A DNA stretch of 64,000 nucleotides from positions 1,436,759 to 1,500,758 of the forward strand of contig OX638295.1 of the NCBI GenBank assembly GCA_951812345.1, given 5' to 3'. This document shows, one piece after another, positions 9,403 to 18,179 of the stretch (the stretch's first letter is position 1; each line of letters starts with the position of its first letter). The notes beneath the pieces are model-generated. The model did no database searches. It was not told where the DNA came from and saw nothing but the letters and a program-made list of their open reading frames with translations. Origin of the DNA: Rhodothermales bacterium. Its GTDB lineage: Bacteria; Bacteroidota; Rhodothermia; Rhodothermales; VXPQ01. The translations under genes were made by a program, and so were the position numbers.

Positions 9403-10755
9403 TTACGGGGCACGCACGGTCGTCGTTTCGTTGATCCATGCGTAACAGCCGTAATCCACCCGGTAGGACTGCCCTGGCTCCCAGTTATTGAAAAAGAGAG
9501 CTTCCTGATCCGGAAAACTGCGTCGGTAGGTGGCGATTTTTTGATTCGCCTGCGCGGATATACTCGAATCCTTTGCCCGGGCCTGCTGATAATAATCTAC
9601 TGCCAGCCAGTAAACGGCCCGGTCTTCCCGCTCGAACGTGCCGCAATTCGATACAGCGGAGGCGTACAGGTCACCGATGGCGATATATGCCTGACCGAAG
9701 TTTGCATCTACCTGAATGGCCTGACGGAAAAAGGATCGTGCCTGAGAAACGGCGCCGTCCTGTTGTTGGGCGATTCCCAGATTGTAGAGAATGTCCCGCT
9801 TGATCGTGGCGTCTGTATCATCGTCAAGCAGCGCAAGAGCCTCCTCGTAGTAGGACATTGCCCGGGTGGCATTCCCATCCTGGAGATGAAGTTGTCCGAG
9901 GCGGCGGTACGTGAGGGGCGATGGGTCCATTTCGAGCAGACGGTCGCCGAGTTCTGCGGCTTCGTCGCGGTAGCCCAGTTCGAGATATATGTCGAAGAGC
10001 TCAGCGGCTACCTCTATATTATCCGGGGTGTTCTCCAGTCGTGTCTGGAGAAATTCAAGACGTTCTTCCGGCGTGCTGAACAGGGCGTTGCGTATCTCCG
10101 TGAGGTACGCAGCGACATCCGCATTGTCGGGATAGCATGCTTCCGCTTCGTCCGTCAGATTGATGGCGCGCTGTTTATCGTCGTTTCGGGCGGCATCGTC
10201 AATGATGATACGCACATAGTACGCATCGATATTACACCCGATCATGGTGTAGACTTCGTTGTATACCGAGGCGAACGTAGGGGCGTCGCCACTCAGCGAT
10301 TGAGCGTGTTCCTGCAGGAAGCGTCCCTTGCGGAGCAGCCATTGGGCTTGATCGAACTCAATGGTTTTTTCCTGCATACTCCCGATGGATCGATCGAACC
10401 ATACATAGGCGGAATCGAAATATGCCTGTTTGGCCTCTTCGCTTTCCGAACCCTCGGCCAGTGCCGTATAGAGTTCCACGGCTCGCTCGTAATTCCGGTC
10501 GTCATTCCGTGGATAATCGGGCGCATTATGGAGGATCCAATGGAGGTTCGGCAGGGCGCTCAGATAATTCCTGTTTTTGAAATCCTCGTAGTAGAGGCTG
10601 TAGTGCACGCCCTTATCCTGGTCGCTCACTGCGTTTGCCTCGTCGGATTGCGCGAGGACAGGCTGCACTGGCCCGGTGGCGCATGCAACCGCAAACAATA
10701 CGGATGCGATGAGCCCCTGGCTACACAGGGAGGTATGCTTTACGATGCGCCGCAT
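9403..10755 (-). CDS. Exported TPR-repeat protein, function unknown
   Basis: A 450-residue protein with an N-terminal export signal (SQGLIASVLFAVACATGPV, cleavage probably near VLAQS) and tetratricopeptide helices. The clearest repeats are in the C-terminal half: a segment LTYRRLGQLHLQDGNATRAM leading into YYEEALALL, then DILYNLGIAQQQDGAVSQAR leading into SFFRQAIQVDANFGQAYIAI. The C-terminus (NNWEPGQSYRVDYGCYAWI) is not a TPR. Similar periplasmic TPR proteins are common in Bacteroidota, and no specific role can be assigned. It is separated from enolase by 86 bases, and upstream lies truncated repeat copy B. Confidence 0.75.
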   Translation of the reverse strand: MRRIVKHTSLCSQGLIASVLFAVACATGPVQPVLAQSDEANAVSDQDKGVHYSLYYEDFKNRNYLSALPNLHWILHNAPDYPRNDDRNYERAVELYTALAEGSESEEAKQAYFDSAYVWFDRSIGSMQEKTIEFDQAQWLLRKGRFLQEHAQSLSGDAPTFASVYNEVYTMIGCNIDAYYVRIIIDDAARNDDKQRAINLTDEAEACYPDNADVAAYLTEIRNALFSTPEERLEFLQTRLENTPDNIEVAAELFDIYLELGYRDEAAELGDRLLEMDPSPLTYRRLGQLHLQDGNATRAMSYYEEALALLDDDTDATIKRDILYNLGIAQQQDGAVSQARSFFRQAIQVDANFGQAYIAIGDLYASAVSNCGTFEREDRAVYWLAVDYYQQARAKDSSISAQANQKIATYRRSFPDQEALFFNNWEPGQSYRVDYGCYAWINETTTVRAP

Positions 10756-10817
10756 GATTAAAGCTCGTCTTGTGAAGGGGATCGCCTGCAGATAAAGTTA
10801 CGCACTTTGACATTATA

Positions 10818-10878
10818 AGGATACTCTGATTACGTCCGCAAAGTTCAGAGGCTGGCAAGGAATGACGAAGCAGTGTTG
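10818..10878 (+). repeat. Dispersed repeat, copy B (truncated)
   Basis: About 60 bp sharing the left end of copies C and D: AGGATACTCTGATTACGTCC, then GCAAAGTTCAGAGGC and GGCAAGGAATGACGAAGCAG. The right-hand part and the closing inverted end are missing. The sequence stops a few bases before the stop codon of the outer-membrane protein gene that ends at 10881. Confidence 0.65.
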
Positions 10879-10880
10879 CC

Positions 10881-12275
10881 CTAACGTAGTTTCGGGGTCT
10901 GGAACCATCGTTCACCTATATTTACCGACATGGAGAGCCGGTAGAAAACATCGCGTACGAGATCGGCCTGGGCAGCGCCACGCATACCCACCTGCATATT
11001 TAGATCGAGCCGGGCGCCCGGTATCAGCGTCGGTAAACCAAAGCCTGCCGAAACCGTTGTCGTTTCGATGTTCATGTTCCGGTCCGGAGAAATATAGGCC
11101 CGGTCCCAGGAAATCCCGAAGCGGTAGGCAACGCGTGCTGGCCATGCCGCAAGAAGATCGGAGCCTGCAGGCAGGAATTCAATACCGGTTCCGAGTTGCA
11201 CTACGTCCGATAATCCCTGTGCTGTTCCCGAGTCATATCCGGGCAAGGGGATCGTGCTTCGCAGATTGGTCCACGGAGCGAATTTCCCACCGGCCGATAT
11301 CGTCCATCGATTGTCGGGATAATACGCAACGCCCATGCCCAATTGCCAGGGCATGTCGATTTCTCCGGAAATCGTGGCGCCCAACGTGTCTCTGTCAAGG
11401 GTTTGCCCCAGAGAAGTAACCCGTTTGGCCGATAGTGTTGCGGGGAGCGTAAAGGCTCCGCCCACGCTGATGTAATCCTCTTCCGCAAACACGTTTTGTA
11501 CGCTGAACAATGTGCCGAACGTAGCCGAAAAACCGTTCAGCCGCGTGGAGGTCTCAAGATTCGTATCCAGAAACAAGGGACCGGAAGGTCCTTCCAGAAA
11601 AATGGTCTCTCGCCCGTCGTCGATGATGCCGAAGAGGGCATTGAGCGAGGCGCCGATGCTGAAATTGGGGTTGAATCTGTATCCGAGGCCGCCTGTAACC
11701 TGCTGTATTCCTCCCGATCCGAAAAAATTCACGTTATACCCCACCGTATCGGGCCGGGCCGGGTCTCCGGCAAACAAGGTACCTTCATTTGCGACATTGT
11801 AGTTGACGCGCGAAAAGGGAGCAAACCCCAGCGCTACGCCCAGTTTCCGTTGGATGAGCGGAAAACCAAGTTGTATGCCACCCAGTTGACCCGAGGCAAG
11901 TCGACTGGTTTCCTCGTTTGCATTAGAGATCACAAGGCTCTGGTAGGCGAATCCTGCCGAAAGGCGGGTAAGCACCTGATCGGCCCAGGCGCCCGGGTTG
12001 TTCGGATTCACGTATTGCAGCGAATGAAGCGCATACCCGGCGTGGCCGATTCCCGTGCCCTGTCCCCCTGCATGGAGCTGTAATGCGCCGATACCGAAGC
12101 GGGAATACAGGGATCCGTCGCGGGCGTCCTGCGCCATCCCGGGCGATACGGCGAGCATCGCTGTGACGAGGCACAGGACAGCGCGCACCTCGAGGAGCCT
12201 GCCGAAGCGGGCAGATCCGGTTCCGATGCGGGAAAAGGGAAGCGATGGCATCGTTACTCGACGGAGTGCGGTCAA
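10881..12275 (-). CDS. Outer-membrane beta-barrel protein, FadL-like
   Basis: A 464-residue exported protein. A basic N-terminus and hydrophobic stretch (AVLCLVTAMLAVSPGMAQD) form a long signal peptide. The mature part begins SLYSRFGIGALQLHAGGQGTGIGHAGYAL and continues with the alternating glycine/aromatic pattern of an outer-membrane barrel (GGLGYRFNPNFSIGASLNALFG; VGGAFTLPATLSAKR). This fits the FadL-like barrels often seen beside DUF4270 lipoproteins in Bacteroidota. Its ATG overlaps the stop codon of the upstream lipoprotein gene by 4 bases, so the two are probably translationally coupled. Substrate or partner unknown. An internal ATG at codon 9 is an alternative start. Confidence 0.75.
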   Translation of the reverse strand: MTALRRVTMPSLPFSRIGTGSARFGRLLEVRAVLCLVTAMLAVSPGMAQDARDGSLYSRFGIGALQLHAGGQGTGIGHAGYALHSLQYVNPNNPGAWADQVLTRLSAGFAYQSLVISNANEETSRLASGQLGGIQLGFPLIQRKLGVALGFAPFSRVNYNVANEGTLFAGDPARPDTVGYNVNFFGSGGIQQVTGGLGYRFNPNFSIGASLNALFGIIDDGRETIFLEGPSGPLFLDTNLETSTRLNGFSATFGTLFSVQNVFAEEDYISVGGAFTLPATLSAKRVTSLGQTLDRDTLGATISGEIDMPWQLGMGVAYYPDNRWTISAGGKFAPWTNLRSTIPLPGYDSGTAQGLSDVVQLGTGIEFLPAGSDLLAAWPARVAYRFGISWDRAYISPDRNMNIETTTVSAGFGLPTLIPGARLDLNMQVGMRGAAQADLVRDVFYRLSMSVNIGERWFQTPKLR

Positions 12276-13468
12276 TAGATTGGGGTGAGCGTGATGAATC
12301 CGGAAGGCGCCTTATCGCCGGCGCCGGCATCGTAAAAGAGTATGGGATTCAGAGAACTGTGATAATAGTAAAAACTATCATGGTCTGCGGATAATGCAAT
12401 GGGCAGGGTTGCCGGGTCGGGCATCCGGATCTCGAATTCGATGTCTTCTGCGATATACTCCCCAATGCTACGCGCGAGCGCAGTACCCTCGAATACAAAC
12501 CGGCCCTGGTTGTCCATCGTGCTTCGACCTATCAGGGCATAGGTGCTGTCGCCGGACACTCGCGCGTAGAGGTCCAGCGTTCGGAGAAGAGGACGTTCGA
12601 AATGCGCCGGCGTGTTTTGCCGGAAGCTCAGCGTATCGGCCCAGAGCGTGAGCGTAGCCCGGTTCACGGAAAACGGTTCGCCGGACGTATAGATGTCGCT
12701 GGAGACGGATAGTAAAAATTCGGGAAGAGGTCCGATGCCCGCCTGCATGAGGAACCGGTTTTCGGGAATATCCACGGACGCCGAACGTTCAGCGAAAGGG
12801 TAGGTTTTCCCGATCATATAAGAAAGAGAGTCCGAGCCGGTGGTTGCAAACAGTGTAGAGCCCATTGGCCCGAACCCGACCACCGCGTTTCCTTCGACCG
12901 GATCGATGCGGAAGCCGTGAAAAAGATCACCGACATCGGGGTCCCGGAGAACAGGATCGCGGTCCGAAACCCAGGAATCAGGCAACGGAACGACAACCAG
13001 CGTGTCGGCAGCCGAAAAGGTGAATTCCGTGATGATCGACCCGGTAGCGAACGATCTCCCGGTTGGTATATCGTCCGCGTCCCATTCCTCGCTGATTTCT
13101 CTCAGCACGGCTCGCAGTTCGCTCGTTGAATCCCCGTATACATAGGTCCGCCGCAGGCGCAACTCGACCGCTTCGACATTACCGGCTCGAAAATCATCCG
13201 ATGTGACGGGCGTAATATCGAAATATCCCTGTACTTCGTATTGACCGAGTACGGGATCGTGAACCATGCCTGCGAGAACACGTGCAGGACTGTTGGCGGG
13301 TTGTTTCAACTCCGCAGTCCGCAGGGATGAGAGGGGCTCGACTGTATTGACGGGCTCGCCCCCGATCGCGCCGAGCAGGTCACCTCCGACGTTTGTGGGA
13401 TCGTCGCAGGCTGCCAGCAGGGCGCCCATGCATACGCATACGAGCAGGGTAGGCAGGGCTGTCTTCAC
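12272..13468 (-). CDS. DUF4270-like lipoprotein
   Basis: A 398-residue lipoprotein. The signal peptide MKTALPTLLVCVCMGALLAAC ends in a clear lipobox (LLAAC) with the lipidated Cys at residue 21, followed by DDPTNVGGDLLG. The DDPT.VG start, the region GMVHDPVLGQYEVQGYFDIT and the late LNPILFYDAG are typical of DUF4270 proteins, which in Bacteroidota lie next to the truncated glycogen/starch synthase, as here. Function unknown; outer-membrane attachment is inferred. The downstream barrel gene overlaps by 4 bases, and a 158-bp upstream region separates it from the synthase-like gene. Confidence 0.75.
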   Translation of the reverse strand: MKTALPTLLVCVCMGALLAACDDPTNVGGDLLGAIGGEPVNTVEPLSSLRTAELKQPANSPARVLAGMVHDPVLGQYEVQGYFDITPVTSDDFRAGNVEAVELRLRRTYVYGDSTSELRAVLREISEEWDADDIPTGRSFATGSIITEFTFSAADTLVVVPLPDSWVSDRDPVLRDPDVGDLFHGFRIDPVEGNAVVGFGPMGSTLFATTGSDSLSYMIGKTYPFAERSASVDIPENRFLMQAGIGPLPEFLLSVSSDIYTSGEPFSVNRATLTLWADTLSFRQNTPAHFERPLLRTLDLYARVSGDSTYALIGRSTMDNQGRFVFEGTALARSIGEYIAEDIEFEIRMPDPATLPIALSADHDSFYYYHSSLNPILFYDAGAGDKAPSGFITLTPIY

Positions 13469-13626
13469 TTCACGCAGACTCGATTTTGGGACAAGGTATC
13501 CGGTGGCATGAGGAACGTCATCGACCGGATTTTATTGTGAAGGGACAAAAAACACGTATGCGTAAAAACACTACGGGTTCCCCGTGTTTACAGTGTTTAC
13601 ACAATACAAGCGAGCCTGTTACGCAT

Positions 13627-14394
13627 TCAGGCGGCTACCTTGCTCAGCAACTGTTCATAGACCGATCGGGCTATTTCGAGTTGTTCTCCAGGCGTGTCGA
13701 CGAAGGATAATGCGCTCGCCGTCTTTTCTTCAATCTGCGGGAGCGAGATGGTGGCGTCTGCAAACATGTTGCCGACGTTGTTCGGGTTTTTGCCGGCAAG
13801 AGGTAATGCATCGTCCAGGCGTTCGGTCTCAACAAATGCTTCGTCAATCATAGCGTCGAAAGAAACCGGGTGTGCGGTGAATACGCTTTGCGTATTCCCG
13901 AAAATATCGTCGCCGGCATATTCGGTTTGCAACAGCATAGGGACGAAACCACTCAGCCATCCGAAAGCATGAATAATATCCGGAGCCCATCCCAGTTTCC
14001 GGATTGTTTCGAGTGATGCCCGTCCAAAAAACAACGCTCGTTCCAGATTGTCTTCAAAAAGCTGGTTGTTCTGGGTCGTTTGATAAATGCCTTTCCGTTT
14101 GAAATAATAATCATTGTCCATGAAATAGACTTGCAGGCGTATCCCCGGGATGGAGGCCACTTTCACTTTGAGTGTTTCCGCGCGGTTACCCATTTTGATG
14201 CGCGTTCCCGAAAGCCGGATCACTTCGTGCAGACGGTTCCTGCGTTCGCTGACGATGCCGTATCGAGGCATCATGATGCGTATTTCGTATCCTCCCTCGT
14301 TGTGGAGTTGTTCGGGGAGCTGTCGGACTATCGTCGCTGTACTTGAAGATTTCGAGAAAGGATTAACCTCATCGGATACGAAGAGAATCCTCAT
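13627..14394 (-). CDS. Half-length glycogen/starch synthase-like protein (GT5 N-terminal domain)
   Basis: About 255 residues matching only the N-terminal Rossmann half of GT5 glycogen synthase: MRILFVSDEVNPFS, then IRIMMPRYGIVSERRNRLHE, VYFMDNDYYFKRKGIY, ERALFFGRASLETIRKLGW and PDIIHAFGWLSGFVPMLL. The ADP-glucose-binding KTGGL motif expected after NPF is absent (KSSST instead), and there is no C-terminal GT-B domain. It is therefore unlikely to make glycogen by itself. Such half-length proteins next to DUF4270 genes are a known Bacteroidota arrangement, usually annotated 'glycogen/starch synthase'. The start is the ATG at 14394 just before MRIL; the frame is open to 14427. glgC lies 3.8 kb away on the other strand. 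Confidence 0.8.
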   Translation of the reverse strand: MRILFVSDEVNPFSKSSSTATIVRQLPEQLHNEGGYEIRIMMPRYGIVSERRNRLHEVIRLSGTRIKMGNRAETLKVKVASIPGIRLQVYFMDNDYYFKRKGIYQTTQNNQLFEDNLERALFFGRASLETIRKLGWAPDIIHAFGWLSGFVPMLLQTEYAGDDIFGNTQSVFTAHPVSFDAMIDEAFVETERLDDALPLAGKNPNNVGNMFADATISLPQIEEKTASALSFVDTPGEQLEIARSVYEQLLSKVAA

Positions 14395-14515
14395 TGGATT
14401 GGTCATGCCCGGATTTGTCACGATCAAATGAAGTTACACGTAAACTACAAATATACTGAAAATGAAAGAACTTTCCAAGTAAGCAACCCGGCGGTTTCCT
14501 TAGACAGCGCTCCGC

Positions 14516-17500
14516 TTATTGCTGTTCTTGTTGTTGGCGTTGCAGGATTTCGAAGTAACGCCTGATCCTTTGCTCGAAATCGGGTGCGTAGCCGCTTTCG
14601 AGCGCACGGATGAGATCGCGATGGAGTTTTTCCGCGGGTTCTTCGCGGGGGGCGTCGGAGGGGGACTCACGCAGGATATTTCTCCCCTCCCGCGATTCAC
14701 GCCGTCGTTCGCGGCCCCGTTCCTGCATGGAGCGCTGAGCGTCGAGCAGGCGTTGCAGTATCCGTTGTTGCCGTTCGACCGTTTGCGGGGCTACCCGTCG
14801 CGCTTGCAATTCCCGAAGCGTTTCCTCCATATCTTCCGCGATTTTGTCAAGATCTCCCAGCAACTTGCCGCGGGCTTCCGGATTGCGGCGCACCTGATCG
14901 AGTTGATCCCTTATAGCTTGTTGCTGCGTACGCATCTGTTGCAACCGCTGCTCCATGTTATTTCCAAGGCGATTTCCCTGCAGATCGTTCAGGAATTGCT
15001 GGATCTGCTGGTTCAGTTGTTGCTGCTGCTGCGCCATTTGCTGCATCTGCTGGATGACCTGCTGCATGCTACTACCTCCACCGGACCCCTGCTGATTCAT
15101 GAGCTGGTCGAGCACACCGGCGAGTAGCAAGGCCAGTTCGTTCAGATGCATCATGGAGGCGGTCTGGTGGCTGCCGGCCTCTCCGGCGGCCCGCTCCGTC
15201 ATGGCCCCTGTGGCTCGTTCCATCTCGAGGAGTGCCTGTCCGGAAAGTCGTTGCACTTCCCGGCTGAGTTGGGGAATGTTTTTTTCAAGGCTCCTCAGGG
15301 AGTCGATGACGGTAGAAAGTCCTGCCGATAGCGCATCCTGGAGGCGAGTTTCCTCGCGCAGCGACGGCTGATTCGAGACACGCTCAAGCAGATTTTTTCG
15401 GAGAGATTCCTGTTCATGCGAGAGCGTGAGGACATCTCCAAGCGCCCGGCGTAACCCGGTTGTGTTTATTTGGCGCTGCGCACCTTGCATACTTTGTTGC
15501 ATTCCGGCAAGGTCGTTCTGGAGTTGCCGGAACCATTGCTGCATGCGTTGCTGACCGGATTGCGCCTCGTTCAACTGATCGGAACGTAGTTGGTCTGCGT
15601 TCTCCATCAGTTGCTGCTGCATACCTTGCTCTCTCATCGACCGGTTCAACTGTTGCATGTCACGGACCGGGCCATGTTGCATCTCTTCGATCCGCTCCTG
15701 CGCTTCTTTCATCAACTCTTCAAGCTGTTGCATTTCTTCTCTGGAGCCTTCCTGACGACGCGCGAGCCGTTCCTGATCGGAAGTCTCTTCCGGCGCCTGA
15801 CTGTCTTCGGAGGTCTCGGCAGGGGATTCAGGGGAATTTTCGGGAGAGGGATTTGAATCATTGGCCCCGTTCTCCATTTCTCGCTGCTGCAACAATTCGG
15901 TCGTTTTTTCCTCCATGTGCGCTTGCTGGCGAGCCAATTCTTCAGCTCTTCGCGCTGCTTCTTCGAGGCTTTGCTGGGCACGCAGATTTTTGAATAATTC
16001 CAGCGTTCGTTCGAGGCGCTGCCGATACTGCGTTTCGCTGAATTCAAAGCGTTCGATCGCTTCCTGAACCTCTGCGATGTTCATGTTAGCGATAGATTCC
16101 TGAAGCTGCTGCAGCGCTTGCCGGAATTCAGGCGAATCGATCTCTTCAATTACCTGCTGCATTTCCTGGTACAGCGAGAGCGTTTCTTCGCTTAGCAGAT
16201 TGTTCTGCTCGGCGGTGCGATTCATGGATTCGACCTGTTCAGCGAGGTCGTTTACCTGTTCCTCCATGCGCTTCTGCTGTTGCTGGATCTGTTCGATCTG
16301 ACGCTGATCTTCCCAGTCCGCATTCTGTTTACGGCGTACCTCGTCACGTAACTCGTCAAACCGTTCGTCCAACTGCTCTGCCTGATCCATTATGTCCTGA
16401 AGCCGGGATTCAACGTCTTCCTGATCCTGACGCAAGGATTCGTACCGTTCGGCGAGCGAGGGCATCCGGAGTAGACGGGGAGATGTTTGAGCGGCCTTGT
16501 ATCCTGCCCAGGCATCGTTGTCGCGCACACGCACGAAGTATTCGATAACGTCTCCCGGCACGGGGTCGAGGGAGGTCGTTGTACCGATAAACCAGTCGTA
16601 CACCACTTGCTGATCCGGCAATCTCGGATCGGGGACGGGCAACTGTACTTGTTCAAACGTGTCGGACGGCTCGCCGAAACGACTTTCCGAAAGACGGTAG
16701 AAGAGCGTCAGGTCGTGGAACCCGAAGTCATCGCTGATGCTTCCTTCGAGCGTGCGCTGGAGTGTTTCGTCAAGCAGGGCATCAGGTTCCGGATGCACGA
16801 GCAGGATAGACGGCGCTAAATCTTCCTTTGCATCAATGGTGTATTCAATAGGGGCTCTGTTGCGGGCGCCACGGGCATTTTCAAGCAAGATTCGGTACGA
16901 ATCCTTCCGGGATACCGTGAATTTCCCAACGGCGCGTTGCCCGTCCGTTTCCAGTGGGATATATGTCCCGTCGTCGAATGCAATCGTAGCGGCGGCGGCC
17001 TCGGAGCCGTCGAGGAGAAGATCGAGTTCCACAAGTGTGCCGGGCAATCCTTCTACATCGCCCACATTAGCATCGAGTCTACGGACGGGGAGGCCCGAAT
17101 AAGCCGGGGGGTGCAATGTGATCTGGAGGTTTCGGACAAGTGGATAATCGGTGACGGACACCGTATACCATGCGCTTGTGACGGGTGGCGCCGTGGCCCG
17201 GTAACGAAGGGACCGCCGGATATTCGCGAGTTCATGCCGGAAGACGCCGCTCGAATCCTCGCTCAGGCGTATGGTCTCGATGTGGTCTTCGTTTTCACGA
17301 TTGATGGATACCTCGAGGACAGCGGGTCGTTCTTGCCCTGCCGTACGGACCTCGATAGCCAATGTGGAACCTCGCGCCATTTCAATGGAACCCGGCGTTA
17401 CGTAGAGTTGGAACGGAGCAGGCCGATCAAAGTGGGTTCCCGGTGAGAGCAAACGGGCAGAGGCGTCTATGAATGTCCCGGGTGCTGCTGCAAGAAAGCC

Positions 17501-18016
17501 CAATAGCAAGAGGACAGGAATGGTGGCGAATCGTGTGGTTCGTTTCGCCCTGGAAAAATCCGCGACGGTTTCGAAAGGGACCGAATCGATTTCGGCGCCC
17601 AGCATATGTACGGCCTGGTCAAGCAGGGGCTGCGGTGTGTCGCTATGCCGGCCTTCCGAAAGGTCCAGCAGGTTCACAAGGCGATCTCCGATGCGCGGCG
17701 TCCGGCGCCCGATCTCGCAGGCAATCGTATTGAGCGGCCGGTTGCGCAGCAGGCCCGACATCTTCAACAAGGGGCGCATCAGGAACCAGGCCAATAGGCC
17801 GAGTGATGCCAGCCCGACAATGCGGAAGAGCGCCGTTCGGGGGGCGACATCCAGTCGCCACACTGCTTCGATCAGGGTTGCAACGAGCCACAGCCCGGCG
17901 ATTGCGCCGGTGGTCAGGACGCACCCGAACAGAAAATCGGCCAGCGTCATGCGCCGGGCCGTGGCGTGCAGGCGCCCACGGATGCGCTTCAGGAGTTCAG
18001 AGGATTTTTTGTGCAT
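14516..18016 (-). CDS. Large DUF4175-like membrane-anchored coiled-coil protein
   Basis: A very large protein (1166 residues from the ATG at 18016; the frame opens at 18058). Near the N-terminus are two to three hydrophobic segments (FLFGCVLTTGAIAGLWLVATL; IVGLASLGLLAWFLM; TIPVLLLLGFLAAAPGTF). A middle region of beta-rich, Ig-like segments follows. The C-terminal half (about residues 560-1150) is extremely rich in Gln and Glu and predicted to be long coiled coil (QQQKRMEEQVNDLAEQVESM; MQQMAQQQQQLNQQIQQFL). This architecture matches DUF4175 proteins of Bacteroidota, whose function is unknown. It is divergent from glgC, about 160 bp away. Confidence 0.75.
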   Translation of the reverse strand: MHKKSSELLKRIRGRLHATARRMTLADFLFGCVLTTGAIAGLWLVATLIEAVWRLDVAPRTALFRIVGLASLGLLAWFLMRPLLKMSGLLRNRPLNTIACEIGRRTPRIGDRLVNLLDLSEGRHSDTPQPLLDQAVHMLGAEIDSVPFETVADFSRAKRTTRFATIPVLLLLGFLAAAPGTFIDASARLLSPGTHFDRPAPFQLYVTPGSIEMARGSTLAIEVRTAGQERPAVLEVSINRENEDHIETIRLSEDSSGVFRHELANIRRSLRYRATAPPVTSAWYTVSVTDYPLVRNLQITLHPPAYSGLPVRRLDANVGDVEGLPGTLVELDLLLDGSEAAAATIAFDDGTYIPLETDGQRAVGKFTVSRKDSYRILLENARGARNRAPIEYTIDAKEDLAPSILLVHPEPDALLDETLQRTLEGSISDDFGFHDLTLFYRLSESRFGEPSDTFEQVQLPVPDPRLPDQQVVYDWFIGTTTSLDPVPGDVIEYFVRVRDNDAWAGYKAAQTSPRLLRMPSLAERYESLRQDQEDVESRLQDIMDQAEQLDERFDELRDEVRRKQNADWEDQRQIEQIQQQQKRMEEQVNDLAEQVESMNRTAEQNNLLSEETLSLYQEMQQVIEEIDSPEFRQALQQLQESIANMNIAEVQEAIERFEFSETQYRQRLERTLELFKNLRAQQSLEEAARRAEELARQQAHMEEKTTELLQQREMENGANDSNPSPENSPESPAETSEDSQAPEETSDQERLARRQEGSREEMQQLEELMKEAQERIEEMQHGPVRDMQQLNRSMREQGMQQQLMENADQLRSDQLNEAQSGQQRMQQWFRQLQNDLAGMQQSMQGAQRQINTTGLRRALGDVLTLSHEQESLRKNLLERVSNQPSLREETRLQDALSAGLSTVIDSLRSLEKNIPQLSREVQRLSGQALLEMERATGAMTERAAGEAGSHQTASMMHLNELALLLAGVLDQLMNQQGSGGGSSMQQVIQQMQQMAQQQQQLNQQIQQFLNDLQGNRLGNNMEQRLQQMRTQQQAIRDQLDQVRRNPEARGKLLGDLDKIAEDMEETLRELQARRVAPQTVERQQRILQRLLDAQRSMQERGRERRRESREGRNILRESPSDAPREEPAEKLHRDLIRALESGYAPDFEQRIRRYFEILQRQQQEQQ

Positions 18017-18179
18017 GCCAGCAGGAACCGCAGCGAGCGAGTTTTTTGTGTACCGCATGGCGCATGGAGGGTTTCCGGAAGCCGCCCCGGTTACCCGGAA
18101 TTAGTACCCGCATATTCGTACCTTTACTTGCGGAGTCACGCCGCCATTTCCCCAACGACTCAAGAGTATCTTTAAGAAT

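Noticed and set aside
9400-10761. 453-codon plus-strand frame opposite the TPR gene
   Set aside because: Mirrors the TPR gene almost end to end; the minus strand has a signal peptide and clear TPR repeats, the plus strand none.
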